Both the position numbers and the translations under genes were made by a program. Source: Nageia nagi (lineage: Eukaryota; Pinophyta). Taken from it: a stretch of 64,000 nt of DNA. The DNA is taken from contig JBITNC010000001.1 in the NCBI GenBank assembly GCA_050084985.1, positions 167,958,001 through 168,022,000 of the forward strand. Direction: 5' to 3'. The notes beneath the pieces are model-generated. The model saw only the letters and a program-made list of their open reading frames with translations, had not been told where the DNA came from and did no database searches. Below are positions 1 through 12,060 of this stretch, one piece after another. Positions within the stretch are counted from its first letter, which is position 1. Each line of letters begins with the position of its first letter.

Positions 1-430
1 GCATTAGTATAAGGTAAAAGACCCATGTTGCTAATTCACTTTGAGTTACTAGCATTAAAAATTCTATGAGAAATGGAAGATTATGACTTTGAATTGTTGC
101 AAGCTAGCTTCAATCAACTCCTCTAGCTGAAAGAAGATCGAAATAAAGCATATAATTCATTCCAACATCATCAAAAGATAGTAAAAAAATGGTTTGATAA
201 AAAAGTCTTCCCGAGTAAAGTTTAAAATATGAGACATTATTCTCAAATGGGATGAGGAAAGAGCAAATCCTAGAAAACATAAAAAGTTTGATTCTCTATG
301 TAGTAGGCCCTATGTCATCACTCAAGCTATGCAAAATAACACATTCAAGTTACAATATATCATCGGGTCCTATAAGCTACCAATCCTAGTTAACGGGATC
401 TATTTGAAGCATTACCAAATGATAAGGTGA
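1..430 (+). pseudogene. Ty3/gypsy integrase C-terminal fragment
   Basis: Decayed 3' end of a Ty3/gypsy pol gene. Around 245-300 the + strand reads KWDEERANPRKHKKFDSL, followed by SRPYVIT and, near 380-420, LVNGIYLKHYQM. This is the C-terminal integrase pattern of plant Ty3/gypsy elements (KWDE.R..P..H.KFD.LW.GPY, then VNG.YLK.Y). Just upstream, QLKEDRNKAYN-type residues and FHQKIVKKWFDKK (about 125-210) match the region before that motif. Stops and at least one frame change break the reading. The catalytic core lies outside the window to the left. Family assignment is confident; lineage is not resolved. Confidence 0.8.
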
Positions 431-1000
431 TTTCATAACACCCACATAAAATTGTATAATGTAAATATAACCCTTTTTTTGAAAAAAATAAAATTTATTA
501 ATTATAATTGTACCTTATGTTTGTACATTCTTTAAGAATGTCACATTTCCCAATATGATGGGTAGCCATTAAATGTTGAGTGTCAATTTGATATAATATG
601 AAGTTAGCATTAATGTGCTGCCTCATCATCAACCATTTGATCCAACATTTAAGGTAAGATCTTATTGGATCTCTCAAACCACCAAGCTTTACCTCAATTT
701 CAATTTGGTGCACTCCAAATTAATTTGTTCCCACCTATTATCCATCAAGTATATTGCTTGAACCCTGACATTCTCTAGCATTAACTGCCATTAATATCAT
801 ATCCTTCACCAACCTTGAGCAAATAAAATACATTTCTTGCTTCCCTATTCAACATTTAGCCATTTCAAAGCATAAGTTTTCTTAGCAACTAGGCATAAAT
901 TTTGCAGAACATATTGAGTGAGAAAGGATAGAGTTACAGGGCCTTACAAAGTGTAGTTTCAAATTCCTAATTCAAACTTGAGGATCAAAGAGAGTCAAAG
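431..1000. other. Interval without a recognised gene
   Basis: Between the integrase end and the next long decayed reading frame I see only AT-rich sequence with frequent stops in all frames. The short minus-strand frame at 498-713 has no motif. This is probably the spacer between pol and the extra ORF of the same gypsy element (inference). Confidence 0.5.
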
Positions 1001-1019
1001 ACATCATAATAGAAACCAA

Positions 1020-4000
1020 AACATTGAATCCAGAGGAAACTAAGTAGGTTGATGCTGATATGATTGCTCTCTAAAATGAATACCTAGAGAATGCTCCTTA
1101 AGTGAATTGGATGGAGATGGGTGTAATAAACCATATGGATACATGGTGAGTCAACCCTATGTGGGTTCTACTACAACACATGAAGCCCAAAGTTGCAGGG
1201 AAAGTGAAGTCTTTGGCACATTCAAAGAGATACATCATGATCAACCAAGGCCTAGCTTATTTTATGCTCTATGAATTGTTCACATGCCTTGAGCTATTGT
1301 ATTTGATGGTACATAAGCATAACCAACAAATTTATGAAATAGAAATTTTCAAATACTAAGAGAAAGGAGAAGGATCACAATCACAATTTGAAGTGATACT
1401 TGACTACTCCCCTATTTCCATTCTTCAAGCATTTACTATCGCAACTAACTAGACTTTTCATGTGAGGAAATAGATTGATTTGAAAAGAAAATAAAATGAT
1501 TTTTACAAGAATGATGAGGAAATGCTTAACTATATTGATGAAATCTATCAAGGAAACATAACCACAAAGCTTTGGATGAGCTATGAAATTACCCTATTTG
1601 AAACAATGTGAGATAGAAAGATATTACAAGCATTAACAATTATTCTGGGAAAGAAGACCCAGATTGAAGTAGATGAAGCTATGGTGCATATGGCTAATAA
1701 TATTACTAAGGCACACATTTGTTATGATTTTTTTACCTTTATCTATAATGAGATAAAAAGACATCTTTTCAAGATTGAGAAATGTGATTTTAGATATTCT
1801 TCATATTTATGACGGCTCATGATCCATCAAAACCTCAAGGTGCTTATGAAAGTTGGGTTGCAGGTTGAGCCAGTCAACCTAAATACTTCATCGGCTCAAA
1901 TTTACTTGAGGGTTCCCATATTGACTAAATTGCATGGATCATATTATGAATTTATGGATAAATTCTATGCAACAATGGTGCATATTATGACATGAAAGCT
2001 TCCTAGCAGGCTACACAGGAGCGCTATCTAGGAGTTATAGGGAGGAAATAAAATTGGTGATCGGTATTTTTTCAAGGATCGCACCATAATTATAAGGTAT
2101 AGGTATTTTGAAAAACCCTTTTTCTTGCCTAAATATGTAACGCCTCAATTATATTCTATAGAGATAGATAAACAAATATGTGCCATAGAGACCAAGTATG
2201 GGTTCGAGGGTAGTTTTAAATCTATTGTAGACATACCGACTACTACTAAGAATTTCACTTTGTTAGAGATATATTGTAAAGATTGTATAGCAAAATTAAT
2301 TATTCAAAATTTTAAATTAGATATGGTAGAAGCCCCTTGGATGTATGACCCTTCAGAGGAAATGACAAAAATTATAAGGTCAGGTAAGAATTGCCAAACC
2401 TTTGCTCATAAGCATAGACCTTATGTGGAGTATTTTGTAAATAAAAATGAATAGGAAGTTGAAATGTACCTTGAATGGGAATTCACACCCTTAAATAAGG
2501 CCTGTATGACCCTTGAAGGAGTTAAAAAATATAGGAATTGGGAAAATAGATGGTAATATTTTGTCATGAGCTTGGAGGTCCTCAACCAGTTGATAGATTT
2601 GGATTGGAGGCCCAATAAAGTTCATTATTTCACAAAGTTTAGATTTGAATACACCATAAAAATTTATCATATTGAAAATGAATTATTTGGCAAATTTGGT
2701 TATGAAAAATACTAGGATATAGAGTACTCTAAAGACCCCTTGCTAGAATTAGGCCTACCCCTACCTCCTAATTTTTTTTAAAAATCAATTATTATGATTA
2801 AAAGAATAGAGGTTGGAGAACCTTTTAGTTCAAAAGAGCTAGCCAAAAAGAGCAAGCAAGATTAGCTAGATACTTCCATTACTCTCTAGGAGTCTTCTTC
2901 AAAAAAGAAAAGAAGAGTTCAAACCCTACCCTAAAAGTAATAAACCCTAAAAAAGGAAGAAAGACTAGTAAAGAAACCTCACACTACATAATCTCGATCA
3001 CAAAGGACTTCACCTTCAGCTCCTAAAATTAGTAAAGAAATGCAAGGGGCTATTATAAAAGAAACAAAAATCTATGATTCAAAAAGAATACAAGAGCCTC
3101 AAGATACGAGGATTATTTCCTAAAAGGAAGTCCCAAGAAAAGAGGAGACAAAAACTCAACAAGCTAGGGGGAACATCCTTGGAATGGGTAGTTCTATAGT
3201 AGCTACACCCAGAGGTGGATTGGATGATGATGATGGTGGTGATGATGATGATGAGTTCGAGAATAGGAGATACTTTGACCCAATGAACAAGGTTAATGAT
3301 GAAGTTAGCGAGGAGGTAGAAAAAGAGGCAAAAAATCTACTCAACACTTGCAAAGTAGCCAAAACTCACTCAACAAATCACATCATCTACATTAGGTGTA
3401 AATACTCCTCAACATTATTTGATTCCTACAACCTCCTAGGAAGAGATTAAATCTATTTTTTTCACACACATTATAGAGCCCATTAATTGGGCAACTTTTG
3501 TCAACAAACCTCTTGTGCTCCTGAGCAACAGTCAAGAATTTTGAGAAAAGTAATAGAAATGAGAGATATTAAAATTGCACAAATATCTTTAAAATAAGGA
3601 CAACTGGATATTGCTTACATGGCCATTATTGATATAAATATGTAGAGTGCTTTGATTGTAGATTAATCTAGAATTCTTATAAATACTTCAATGGCAACCG
3701 ATAAAAATCTCCAAGCCATGGAGACTAAGATAGATCGATTTAATAAGAAAATAGGTCAATATAAAAAAGATTGCTCCCTTAAAGATAAAATAGTCATCAG
3801 GTTGCAGAATAAAAATAAACATCTACTTGCAAAGCTAAACAAGCAGATGTTAGAATTTGAGAAGATCCTAACTAAAATAAAAGCTAAGCTAAATAATGCA
3901 AATCATGTTATACAAGACCTTAAAGCTTAAGCTAAATTTGTGGATAGCCAAAAGGTAAAAAGAGTTGAGGCCAAGTTGCAAATAGTTGTAGTAGCCAACA

Positions 4001-4830
4001 AATTATTATTTGATGACAAGTCAAAGTAGCTTCTGCTCATAAAAGGTTTTAGGAAGTCCCTAGTGGAGCAAGTTGCAGATAAGATGATGGCTTTGTCACA
4101 TTTGAAATTATTATAGATAGAACAAGCCATCAAGCAATTCAATGCATAGATTGCACTTCATCAATTATCTTTAGAAATACTAAGGTCAGTAGTTGAGAGA
4201 ATGTAGAGCTAGCTGAGATCCTTGATTGAAAAAGATATAGCTACCATCACTCCCAAACCAAGGCAATCATATTTGAGAAGAATTTGAGATATATGTGAAC
4301 TCCAAAATTTGGTGTTCCATATGAAAATTAATAAACATCAACTTAAAATAGAGATAAGCTTTATCAATAAATTCTGTAATTGAATTAAAAGCTCCTAAAT
4401 TATAGGAAGATCAGAATTTATAGTATAGTACTACTAGATGGGTAGCCAATACCATTCATTTCCATGAATAATCTTTTATTGAAAAATAAATCTTATATCT
4501 TCAGTAATTAAATGAACTCGCTCAAGAGGTAATTGCGAGAATCCTACATGTTGGAAGGCTGAAGAGTGTGCTAATAGGGTTCTTAGCAGATACAGTGAAG
4601 ATACAAGCCTTCCCTATTTTATCAATGTATCATCAAAACCTTAAGGATTTGAACAAAAATATTCAACCTTTCCTCCCTATGGAACTTGTGCCCCCACCAT
4701 AGAGTCCCATGAAAGCCTTATATGAACCGAAAACCAGGAGCAACAAGTAAAAGGGTTCTATTCTTCAATAGGCAAAGACCTCAAGAGCTACTGAAAGATT
4801 GTATTCTTCCAGAATTACACTCTAAGGATG
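1020..4830 (+). pseudogene. Uncharacterised retroelement extra ORF (domain, acidic hinge, coiled coil)
   Basis: Function not recognised. A single decayed coding region can be followed on the + strand: one frame from about 1370 to 2100, then a common frame through the open stretches 2125-2454, 3184-3450 and 3691-3930, with a short frame excursion near 3380-3530. Breaks are mostly in-frame TAG or TAA where glutamine would be natural. Layout: an N-terminal globular part rich in aromatic residues (for example YRYFEKPFFLPKYVTPQLYS near 2100), a Lys/Ser-rich linker, an acidic run of Asp near 3220-3257, then a long Leu/Ile/Lys heptad-like stretch at about 3690-4260 that should form a coiled coil. 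It lies downstream of a gypsy integrase in the same direction, the position where plant Ty3/gypsy elements of the Tat lineage carry extra ORFs. No RT, protease or envelope-like transmembrane segment is seen. The same layout recurs in the minus-strand pseudogene at 48200-49775. Confidence 0.5.
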
Positions 4831-4849
4831 GTATAATGCTATAACATTC

Positions 4850-6950
4850 TTTATTATTTCATTATTTTTAATAAATCATTCTTAAGTCTCGCTTCCTTAT
4901 CCCCTTTCATATGTATTTAGCCTCTTTGTAAATATTATCTCAAGTATTAAGAGTTTCAGGTATTGTTAGTATACAAGAATTATTTATGTATATGTGAGTC
5001 TTAGGTATTTTAATTCAAAAGGTATAGTTGCTATCTAGCAGGTGTTGTGGTAAACTCCAAGAATATACATCAGTTGATTTTGCTATCTTTCTAGAAACTA
5101 TGTGTATAGGAGAGTCATAGTTTGTAGATTTTTATGTAAGTCACATTCACAAATAAATGTATTATATTTGAGTAATACTATAATATATAAGGGAAGTATA
5201 CCTTGGAGTCAAGTCTAGCATTTATTGTAAATATAAGTTCAAGTCATATCTACATCTCTAGCAGGTGATATTGGAGCCCACCTTGTTTAGAAAGTCTTAA
5301 CCTAACAATCAAAATTTATAAAAAATGTTGCAAGTATATCAATTACATCCCACCAATTTTCATTAATGATGTCACCATTTTGAGTAAAATTAGTGGGTTT
5401 CAGGATAAGTAATAGTAAAGCAATGTTTCATTTAGTGGGAGATATTTTATAAGAGATCACATAGGACCTATAGATTTTGAGTGATCATGTCAGAAATTTT
5501 AGCTAAAATCAATGGGTTTGAGGATAAATAACAACAAGAAATACTACATGAAGATAATCAAATAAAGCATATCAATTTTCAATGATGACATCACACCTTT
5601 TGCCTAAAATCCATGGGTACTAAGATAAGTCTGATCATCACTAGAACTTGGCAAGGAGAGAGAAAACTTGCCAAATTGAAAAATGAATTATGGGTAAGAA
5701 GAAAAGTCCAAGTCTACTTGATCTTAAGTGTTTGACCCTTAGGGCTCTATCAATGTGTCAACTATGACTCATTTCCATATGACGGTAGCAATTTCTTCTT
5801 GGAATTCAATGATAAATTGTTCATTTCTCTCATTATTCTATGCAACTAGAAATACAGTGTTGATCATTAATAAGTTATGGAGAAGTAGATAGCTACCGAT
5901 AGTGCAATCAAGTTACACACAAGTGCATCTTCAATCAGCTATAGAACTAGGAGAAATCAATCAATGATAAATTAAGAAGATTGCAGGTCAATTAGTACAA
6001 CAGCTAAAATTTTTTAAATTCTTAGGCTATGGTGTTGTTGGTACTTGATTACTATGTAATTTGGTAAACTTGTAATATTAATTGTAAATAGTTTTTCTTA
6101 ATATTTTTAATCAAGAGGAGTATTTATGTATATTAATGATAGACATCCATTCAATTGATATGTAAATTTATAAATAACGGACTGTTATAAGTCCTAAATG
6201 TTGGATATTTTAGCCAATTTGCCCGTGTTTGTAAGATGCTTTTCTATATTATAATGTTTTGCCTTTTTGAATAAGTGGTTGTTTGTTACACTTTGCGAAT
6301 GTTATATACAAGATGTTATCTTACGTTGTGGCTATGTATTATGATTATGAGATCTCAAGGGTAAGATAGTTTGCTATTCTTAATCTTGGTTATGGATTGC
6401 TATATATGTTGCAATGCTCGGGCTACATAGTTTATGTTTACTTTTAGTTTAATGTGTTCATCTCTTTCATATTACTCTTTACATTTTATTTATTTTTTGT
6501 TACTTTCAACCTTCATAATTTATAGGAACTATCCTAAAACCCAAAGATTGAGTAGAAAACTAACATGAGTGCATCCCCACCACTTTCTACTCTTTTAAAG
6601 ACCCTACTGTTGCAGGCAATGTAGAACATGACTAGACCAAACCCTTGAGGTTACATTGTACCAATCAACATTGATATGCAAAATGTGTTTCTAAAAATTC
6701 CATAGACACATGAAATATGGAAGAATACATAATATTTAGGAGATGTTTGACTAAATGCATGATGCAGATATAGTTTCATGGTCTATAATGTTTGTAAGAT
6801 TCCTGGATTTTCTAAAAGAATGTAGAAAAATACAAAGCACAAACATATATGCAAAATGCAAAAGAATACAGAAGAATCTTGCAAGTTCACAAGATCATAG
6901 ACTAAAATACATGCTTTCACTACCTAGGTAACATGTTTCCCATCATATGA
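4850..6950. other. Non-coding AT-rich interval
   Basis: No gene seen. It contains the degenerate direct repeats listed at 5340-5645 and may include the LTR of the gypsy element to its left, but I could not fix LTR ends or a PPT. From 6560 to 6900 the + strand reads weakly like coding, but no motif is recognisable. Confidence 0.45.
5340..5645 (+). repeat. Three degenerate direct repeats of about 110 bp
   Basis: A phrase of the type gatgtca..., then aaaat(t/c)aatgggttt.aggataa, recurs near 5365-5410, 5485-5530 and 5595-5635. Each is followed by A-rich sequence. The copies are diverged, with indels between them. Probably an old tandem duplication inside an LTR or element tail. Confidence 0.4.
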
Positions 6951-6956
6951 TCTTAC

Positions 6957-7451
6957 TAAAAGGATTTAATCCTAAAAGACTAAAAACCTAATCTACCAAG
7001 ATTGCTTAAAAGCTCACTCAAACATCAATACTCAAAAGCATAACAATATCATAAATTGACACAAGATATAAAGTGGTTCCTCCTACTAGTAATACATCCA
7101 CTAACTAAGATCTTTCTTCATTCACAGAGATAACTCTCTTACAAGACCTCTTTCTTCCTCTAATCCTAGAGCATAACTTTCTTCCAAGTTTTTGGTGAAT
7201 GATCACAAGGAGATAATCTTCTATTTATAGGTTAGAATTCCCCCTTGGATCACCCTTTTAACCATTGTTCAAAGACATGACATGATTCACCATTTTACTC
7301 AAGGGGCATGCATATGATATGAAGTGTAAGATAAGTTACATTATCATATTCACTTAAATACTTAAGATATCTAGAGACGCTTTTAAGTATTGGTGAATTT
7401 ACAAAGATAAATATTATAAAACCTTGCAATAATCCATTATACATTCCAACA
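6957..7451 (-). repeat. 3' LTR of copia element A
   Basis: About 495 bp, matching 14037-14544 and, in reverse orientation, the LTRs of element D. In element orientation it starts TGTTGGAATG; its far end is TA where CA is canonical. A TATAAATAG box (complement at 7221-7229) lies mid-LTR, as in the other copies. The PPT side (from 7452) is degenerate compared with the purine run of element D. Confidence 0.8.
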
Positions 7452-7834
7452 CTCACCATTAATGCAATATTGGGATAGAGTGAAGAAGAGAGAGTAAGAG
7501 AGTTCTCCTCAATATAGATACAATCGGAGACGAGAAATTTTACATATTTGTAAAGTAAGCAAGATCTTAGTTTGAGACACATTACTTTACTATTTTAACA
7601 AATAATTTACAATACAATCATTAACCATAACTAGTTTCAATATACATAAAGTAGTCACCCAACTAGAATTTGATATAATGAGCTTACACACCTAAACTAA
7701 GTAATGTACAATCTCAAGAAAAAATCTGTAAGCTACAGATAGCCCAAAAAATAAGATCAATTAGATGCAACATGTACACTTTCATACCAGTAAGGATAAA
7801 TGAATTAAACAATGTCATCTAAAAACTTTATCAA

Positions 7835-8165
7835 TTATGTAGTACAAGTTATCACGAAGATGACAAGCTAATACTCAGTCACCTATTGTATATTAAATAT
7901 ATGTTGATTATTATTACAAATAGAGTATGAAAAAATACACATACAAGCTATTCACATATGGATAACTGAATAATACCAAAAGACACATATGAATCTCTCA
8001 CATATGGATAACTGAACAATGCTTGGATGGCCAATCATATGCTCAAAATTGTATAATAAGTTCCTCATGTAAAGTGAACTTACCATGATGGTGTACAATA
8101 AAATCAACACTATACAATAAAAAATCCTACTAGGGGTGAAGTTATCATCACAAACATGAATCAAG
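7835..8165 (-). repeat. 3' non-coding tail of element A with tandem-repeat remnants
   Basis: Contains single or partial copies of the blocks that are amplified in relative B: the 'cttatagtcacc' type block near 7845-7890 and the 'cacatatggataactgaa' block near 7950-8015. Lies between the pol stop (8169) and the 3' LTR. Confidence 0.65.
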
Positions 8166-8168
8166 AAT

Positions 8169-11100
8169 TCAAACTTCACTTCCTCTTGAAGGCAACTTCA
8201 CCAACTCAATAGAATCCCTAAGCTTATTAAATTAAGCTTCATAAAAAAGGTTTGGTGAATAAATCAACAAAATTTAGGGTAGATGCATAATATTCCAAGT
8301 GTATGATGCCATTTAGAACCTTCTCCTTGATGAAATGGGCTTAGATTTCCATTTGCTTTGTGCTCTAATGGAAAATAGGATTCTTAACCAAAGAAATAGT
8401 CAATTGATTGTCTAAAAAAATTAAATATAGAATAGCTTGCTCATACCCAATTTCTTTCAAAAGATGCCTAAGCTAAATAGCTTCCTAGTCTATAATATAA
8501 ATGGTTCGATATTCAATTTCTATGGTGCAAAGAGAAATAGTATGTTGCTTCTTAAAAGCCTAAGAGATAGCATCTAAACTAATACTAAACACATATGTAA
8601 AGGTTGATTTCCTATCATATCTATCTCCTTTATAGTCAAAATTTGAGAACCCTAAGAGAAAAAATAAGGGTAAATTGGAATAGTTGAGAGCAAGATCCTT
8701 CATCTATGTAACATACCTCAAGATTTACTTAACAACATTAAGGTGCTTAATATATGGTTTCTACTTGAATCATGCCATCATATTTACTATAAAGAAAATA
8801 TCTAGCCTAAAAATGGTCAAATAAAGAAGACTACCAATTAATTACCTGTAAGCTATAGCATCTACCAACTAAGAATTGAAGTTAAGGGACATAGTGATTT
8901 CAAGAGAGACTTGGATCGCAACATATTTGCACTTCTTAATTCTAAACTTTTGCAAGATGTTTGATATATACTTAGATTAACTAAGATAAGTATAATCTTT
9001 GTATTGGTATACTTGCATTCTGAGGTAGTTATGCAAGAGACCAAGATTATTCATTTCAAATGTTGCCTTAAGTTTGGATACGCATTAATGAATGATTTCA
9101 TCATTATTCATAGTTATCATAAGATCATCCACATAAAAGAGAATCAAGATAACATATTTTTCTTGATTGAATAGATATAGATCAGTTTCAGAGAAGCACT
9201 TAGAGAATCCAATGTCTACAAAGTATCTTTAAATATTCTTGTACCAGGATCTAGGTGCTTGCTTAAGTCCATATAATGACTTCTTTAGCTTGCACACAAA
9301 TTACTCTTTTCCTTTTACAATAAACCTTACTAGTTGATTTATGTATATTTCTACATCTAAATCACCATTGAGAAATGCATTCTTGATTTCAATTTGAAAC
9401 ACTTTCCATCCCTGAGTTGCTAAAAGAGCAAAGATTATTTTGATAGTAGGCATCTTTGCCATAGGTGCAAAGGTTTCCTCATAATCAACTCTATATTTTT
9501 GAGCAAAAATTTTTTTCACTAACCTTGACTTGTATTTCTTAATATCTCCAACTAAATTGTACTTAACTTTGTAGATCCACTTATTGTACATCACATTCTT
9601 CTCATTGAAAAAAGAACCAAGTTCTAAGTTTCATTTTTCATAAACGCCTCATACTTGACTTTCATGGCTTCCATCTAGCACTCTTGCTTTGAAGCTTTCT
9701 TAAATGATGAGGGCTCATTCTTATTATCAATTTTGGTAAATAAAGATTTTTTTAAGTTCATACTCCTTGTTATCTTCTAAGTTGGATAATTTTGCTTCTA
9801 AGGTGACTTATCTACATCAATATCCAACTAGTTAGATGCAATTGAAGAGTCATTTGGATCATTAATATCCTCATTAGAAGTAGATTCCTCAAGAAGTTCA
9901 TTGAAATTTACATCCTTTGATACAAACACTACTTTACAGGATGGAGATTAGAGCCTATAGCCTCTATGCTAACTATTATAGCATATAAATATGCATTTTT
10001 AGCTCTTTTGTTCAACTTTTTCCTTTTCTCAAAAATAATGTAAGAGAATGTTTCACAAGCAAACACCCTAAGGTGAGAAATGTTAGGTTTTATTCTTTTA
10101 CATGACTCAAAAGGATTTTTACCCTTAATAAATTTTGTGGAACACCTATTTAAGATGTAAATTGTAGTGCTCACAACTTCACCCTGCAAGAAACTAGAAA
10201 GGTTTTTCAACATGCATCTAACCATCTCCATAATTATCCTATTTTTTCTTTCAGCGATACCATTTTACTAAAGAGTGTAAAGAATCGTAAACTACCTTTT
10301 GATTTTTTACTTAACATAGTAGATATTAAACTCATTATTTTTATATTCTCCCTTATTATCTGATCTTAATATCTTGATTTTAAGTTTAGTTTGATTTTCA
10401 ACTAAGGCCTAGAAATCTTCAAACTTATCAAATGTTTGATCCTTATGCTCAAGTAAATAACCAAATGTCATCCTACTGAAATCATCAATGAAGGTAAATA
10501 CATAAGATGCTCCCCCAAGTGACTTTATCTAAAATGGATCCACCAGACTTGAATGCATAAACTAAAGAATATGGGATGCTCTTGTTGTTTTAACTTTCTC
10601 GAACCTTTTTCTATTCATCTTTCCTAGGATGCACTTTTCACATAGATCAATTGTAGTTGAAATTGAAGGCAAATCTTCCACAAGTTCTAGATCTTTCATG
10701 ACTTGAGTACTTTTGTGGTTCAGATTCCCTAATCATTAATGTCAAAGATTGCCTTTATATCAAACATTTGTAGTAAAACATATCTTTGTTAGAACTTGAT
10801 CCACAATGTAGAGATCATCTTTCAATGATCTTTTAAACAAAGTGGCAAGTCCCTTCTTAATGAAATATGAGTGTGAGTTGAACTCAAATGAGTACCCTTT
10901 TATTGCAATTTGAATTATGGAGAGAAGGTTCATTATGAGTTTAGGTACATAGAGCATATTTTCAAGAACCTTATGTGAATCAACACACTCACAATCCCTT
11001 GGACTTAAAGGATTGTATTATCACCTATCACAACTTCATCCTTTTTATACTTATAAAAATTTTCAAACTTATCATTTTCAAAGCATAGGTGATTAGTGCA

Positions 11101-12060
11101 TCCAAATTCAACAATTCAATTAATTAAAAAAGAGTAAGTCATGGAGTAAAGACTAGCAATAAAACTAGCTTTTATATTCTTATTCTCTTTGAAGTTCTTC
11201 ACATTCCCATTTCCTTTGTTCTTTTCTTCTTTTTATTTTTGAAGCAATCAAATTCTTTGTAACCATATCCATCACAAAATTTACAATTTTCATCAAATTT
11301 TGCCTTAGGATTTGGTTTTCTTACCTTACCTTTTCCATCTCTTTGATTGATGTAGTTATTGTTATTATTTCCCTTTTTCTCAAATTTCTTAGAGGAAGCA
11401 GGAAATAATTTCTTTTGATGCTTAAATTTCTTTTTGAAAGGAGTTTTGGTTTCTCTAAGAGCAACATTATTTAATTTTAGAGAAGAGATCAACACTTTTT
11501 TGTTAAGAGTCTTCTCATGCATCAGAAAGAGCCTTGAAAGGTTCTTGAGAGAGGAGAATTCTTCTTCTTCATCAAGCTTAGTCTCAATAATTATCACAAA
11601 ATTACTAAACTTTAAAGAAAGACTTTTTTGAATGATGAAGACCATGAACTCATTATTGATCTAATTGCATCCACAACTAACAAGTTGGATCCTAAGGTTA
11701 ATGATTTTGTTCAAGTAGATGGTAACATTTTTATCTTCCCCTTGACAAGATTAAAGCAACTTTTGGAAAATAGTGAACCTTCATAAAAATTTAGATCTTA
11801 GATAGATTTTTTTGAGTTTATCTCAAGCTTATTTTGTTGAGGTTGATGAAGAAATCATAAGAAACACTTCATATGACACTACATGAAAAATCATGGAGGT
11901 TGCCAACTCATTCTTTGTGTTGTATGCCTCAGGTGCCTTCTCATTTGTAGGAGCAACTAGGTTCTCATTAACTATCTGTAATTCAACTTTTATCTAAGGT
12001 TCCTATATACCATAGTTGGAACTACCAAGAATGTGCTTGGGTAAGAATGTATCTCCTATT
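8169..12060 (-). pseudogene. Copia gag-pol polyprotein of element A (decayed)
   Basis: Ty1/copia Gag-PR-INT-RT-RNase H polyprotein on the minus strand, broken by many stops and some frameshifts. Gag reads from about 12060, where an ATA stands in place of the start seen in element D, to 11200. Its zinc knuckle near 11240-11290 reads CKFCDGYGYKEFDC, with Tyr where the zinc-binding His belongs. The protease motif near 11110-11150 is E-F-G followed by CTNHLCFEN, not the usual D-S-G. Integrase occupies about 10730-9930 and has a Ser at the position of the first catalytic Asp (MHSSLVDPF). The RT start is clear at 9594-9301 (KWIYKVKYNLVGDIKKYKSR, then ETFAPMAKMPT). RNase H and the conserved C-terminus run to 8169, ending RGSEV then TGA as in element D. 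Non-functional. Confidence 0.85.

Noticed and set aside
1020-4830. Endogenous pararetrovirus (caulimovirid) origin
   Set aside because: Considered because of the acidic and coiled-coil parts. No movement-protein, RT or coat-protein zinc-finger motif was seen, and the upstream integrase points to a Ty3/gypsy element.
7452-7600. Short minus-strand gene (7295-7582)
   Set aside because: Spans the end of an LTR and the element tail; no motif and not conserved in the equivalent part of D.
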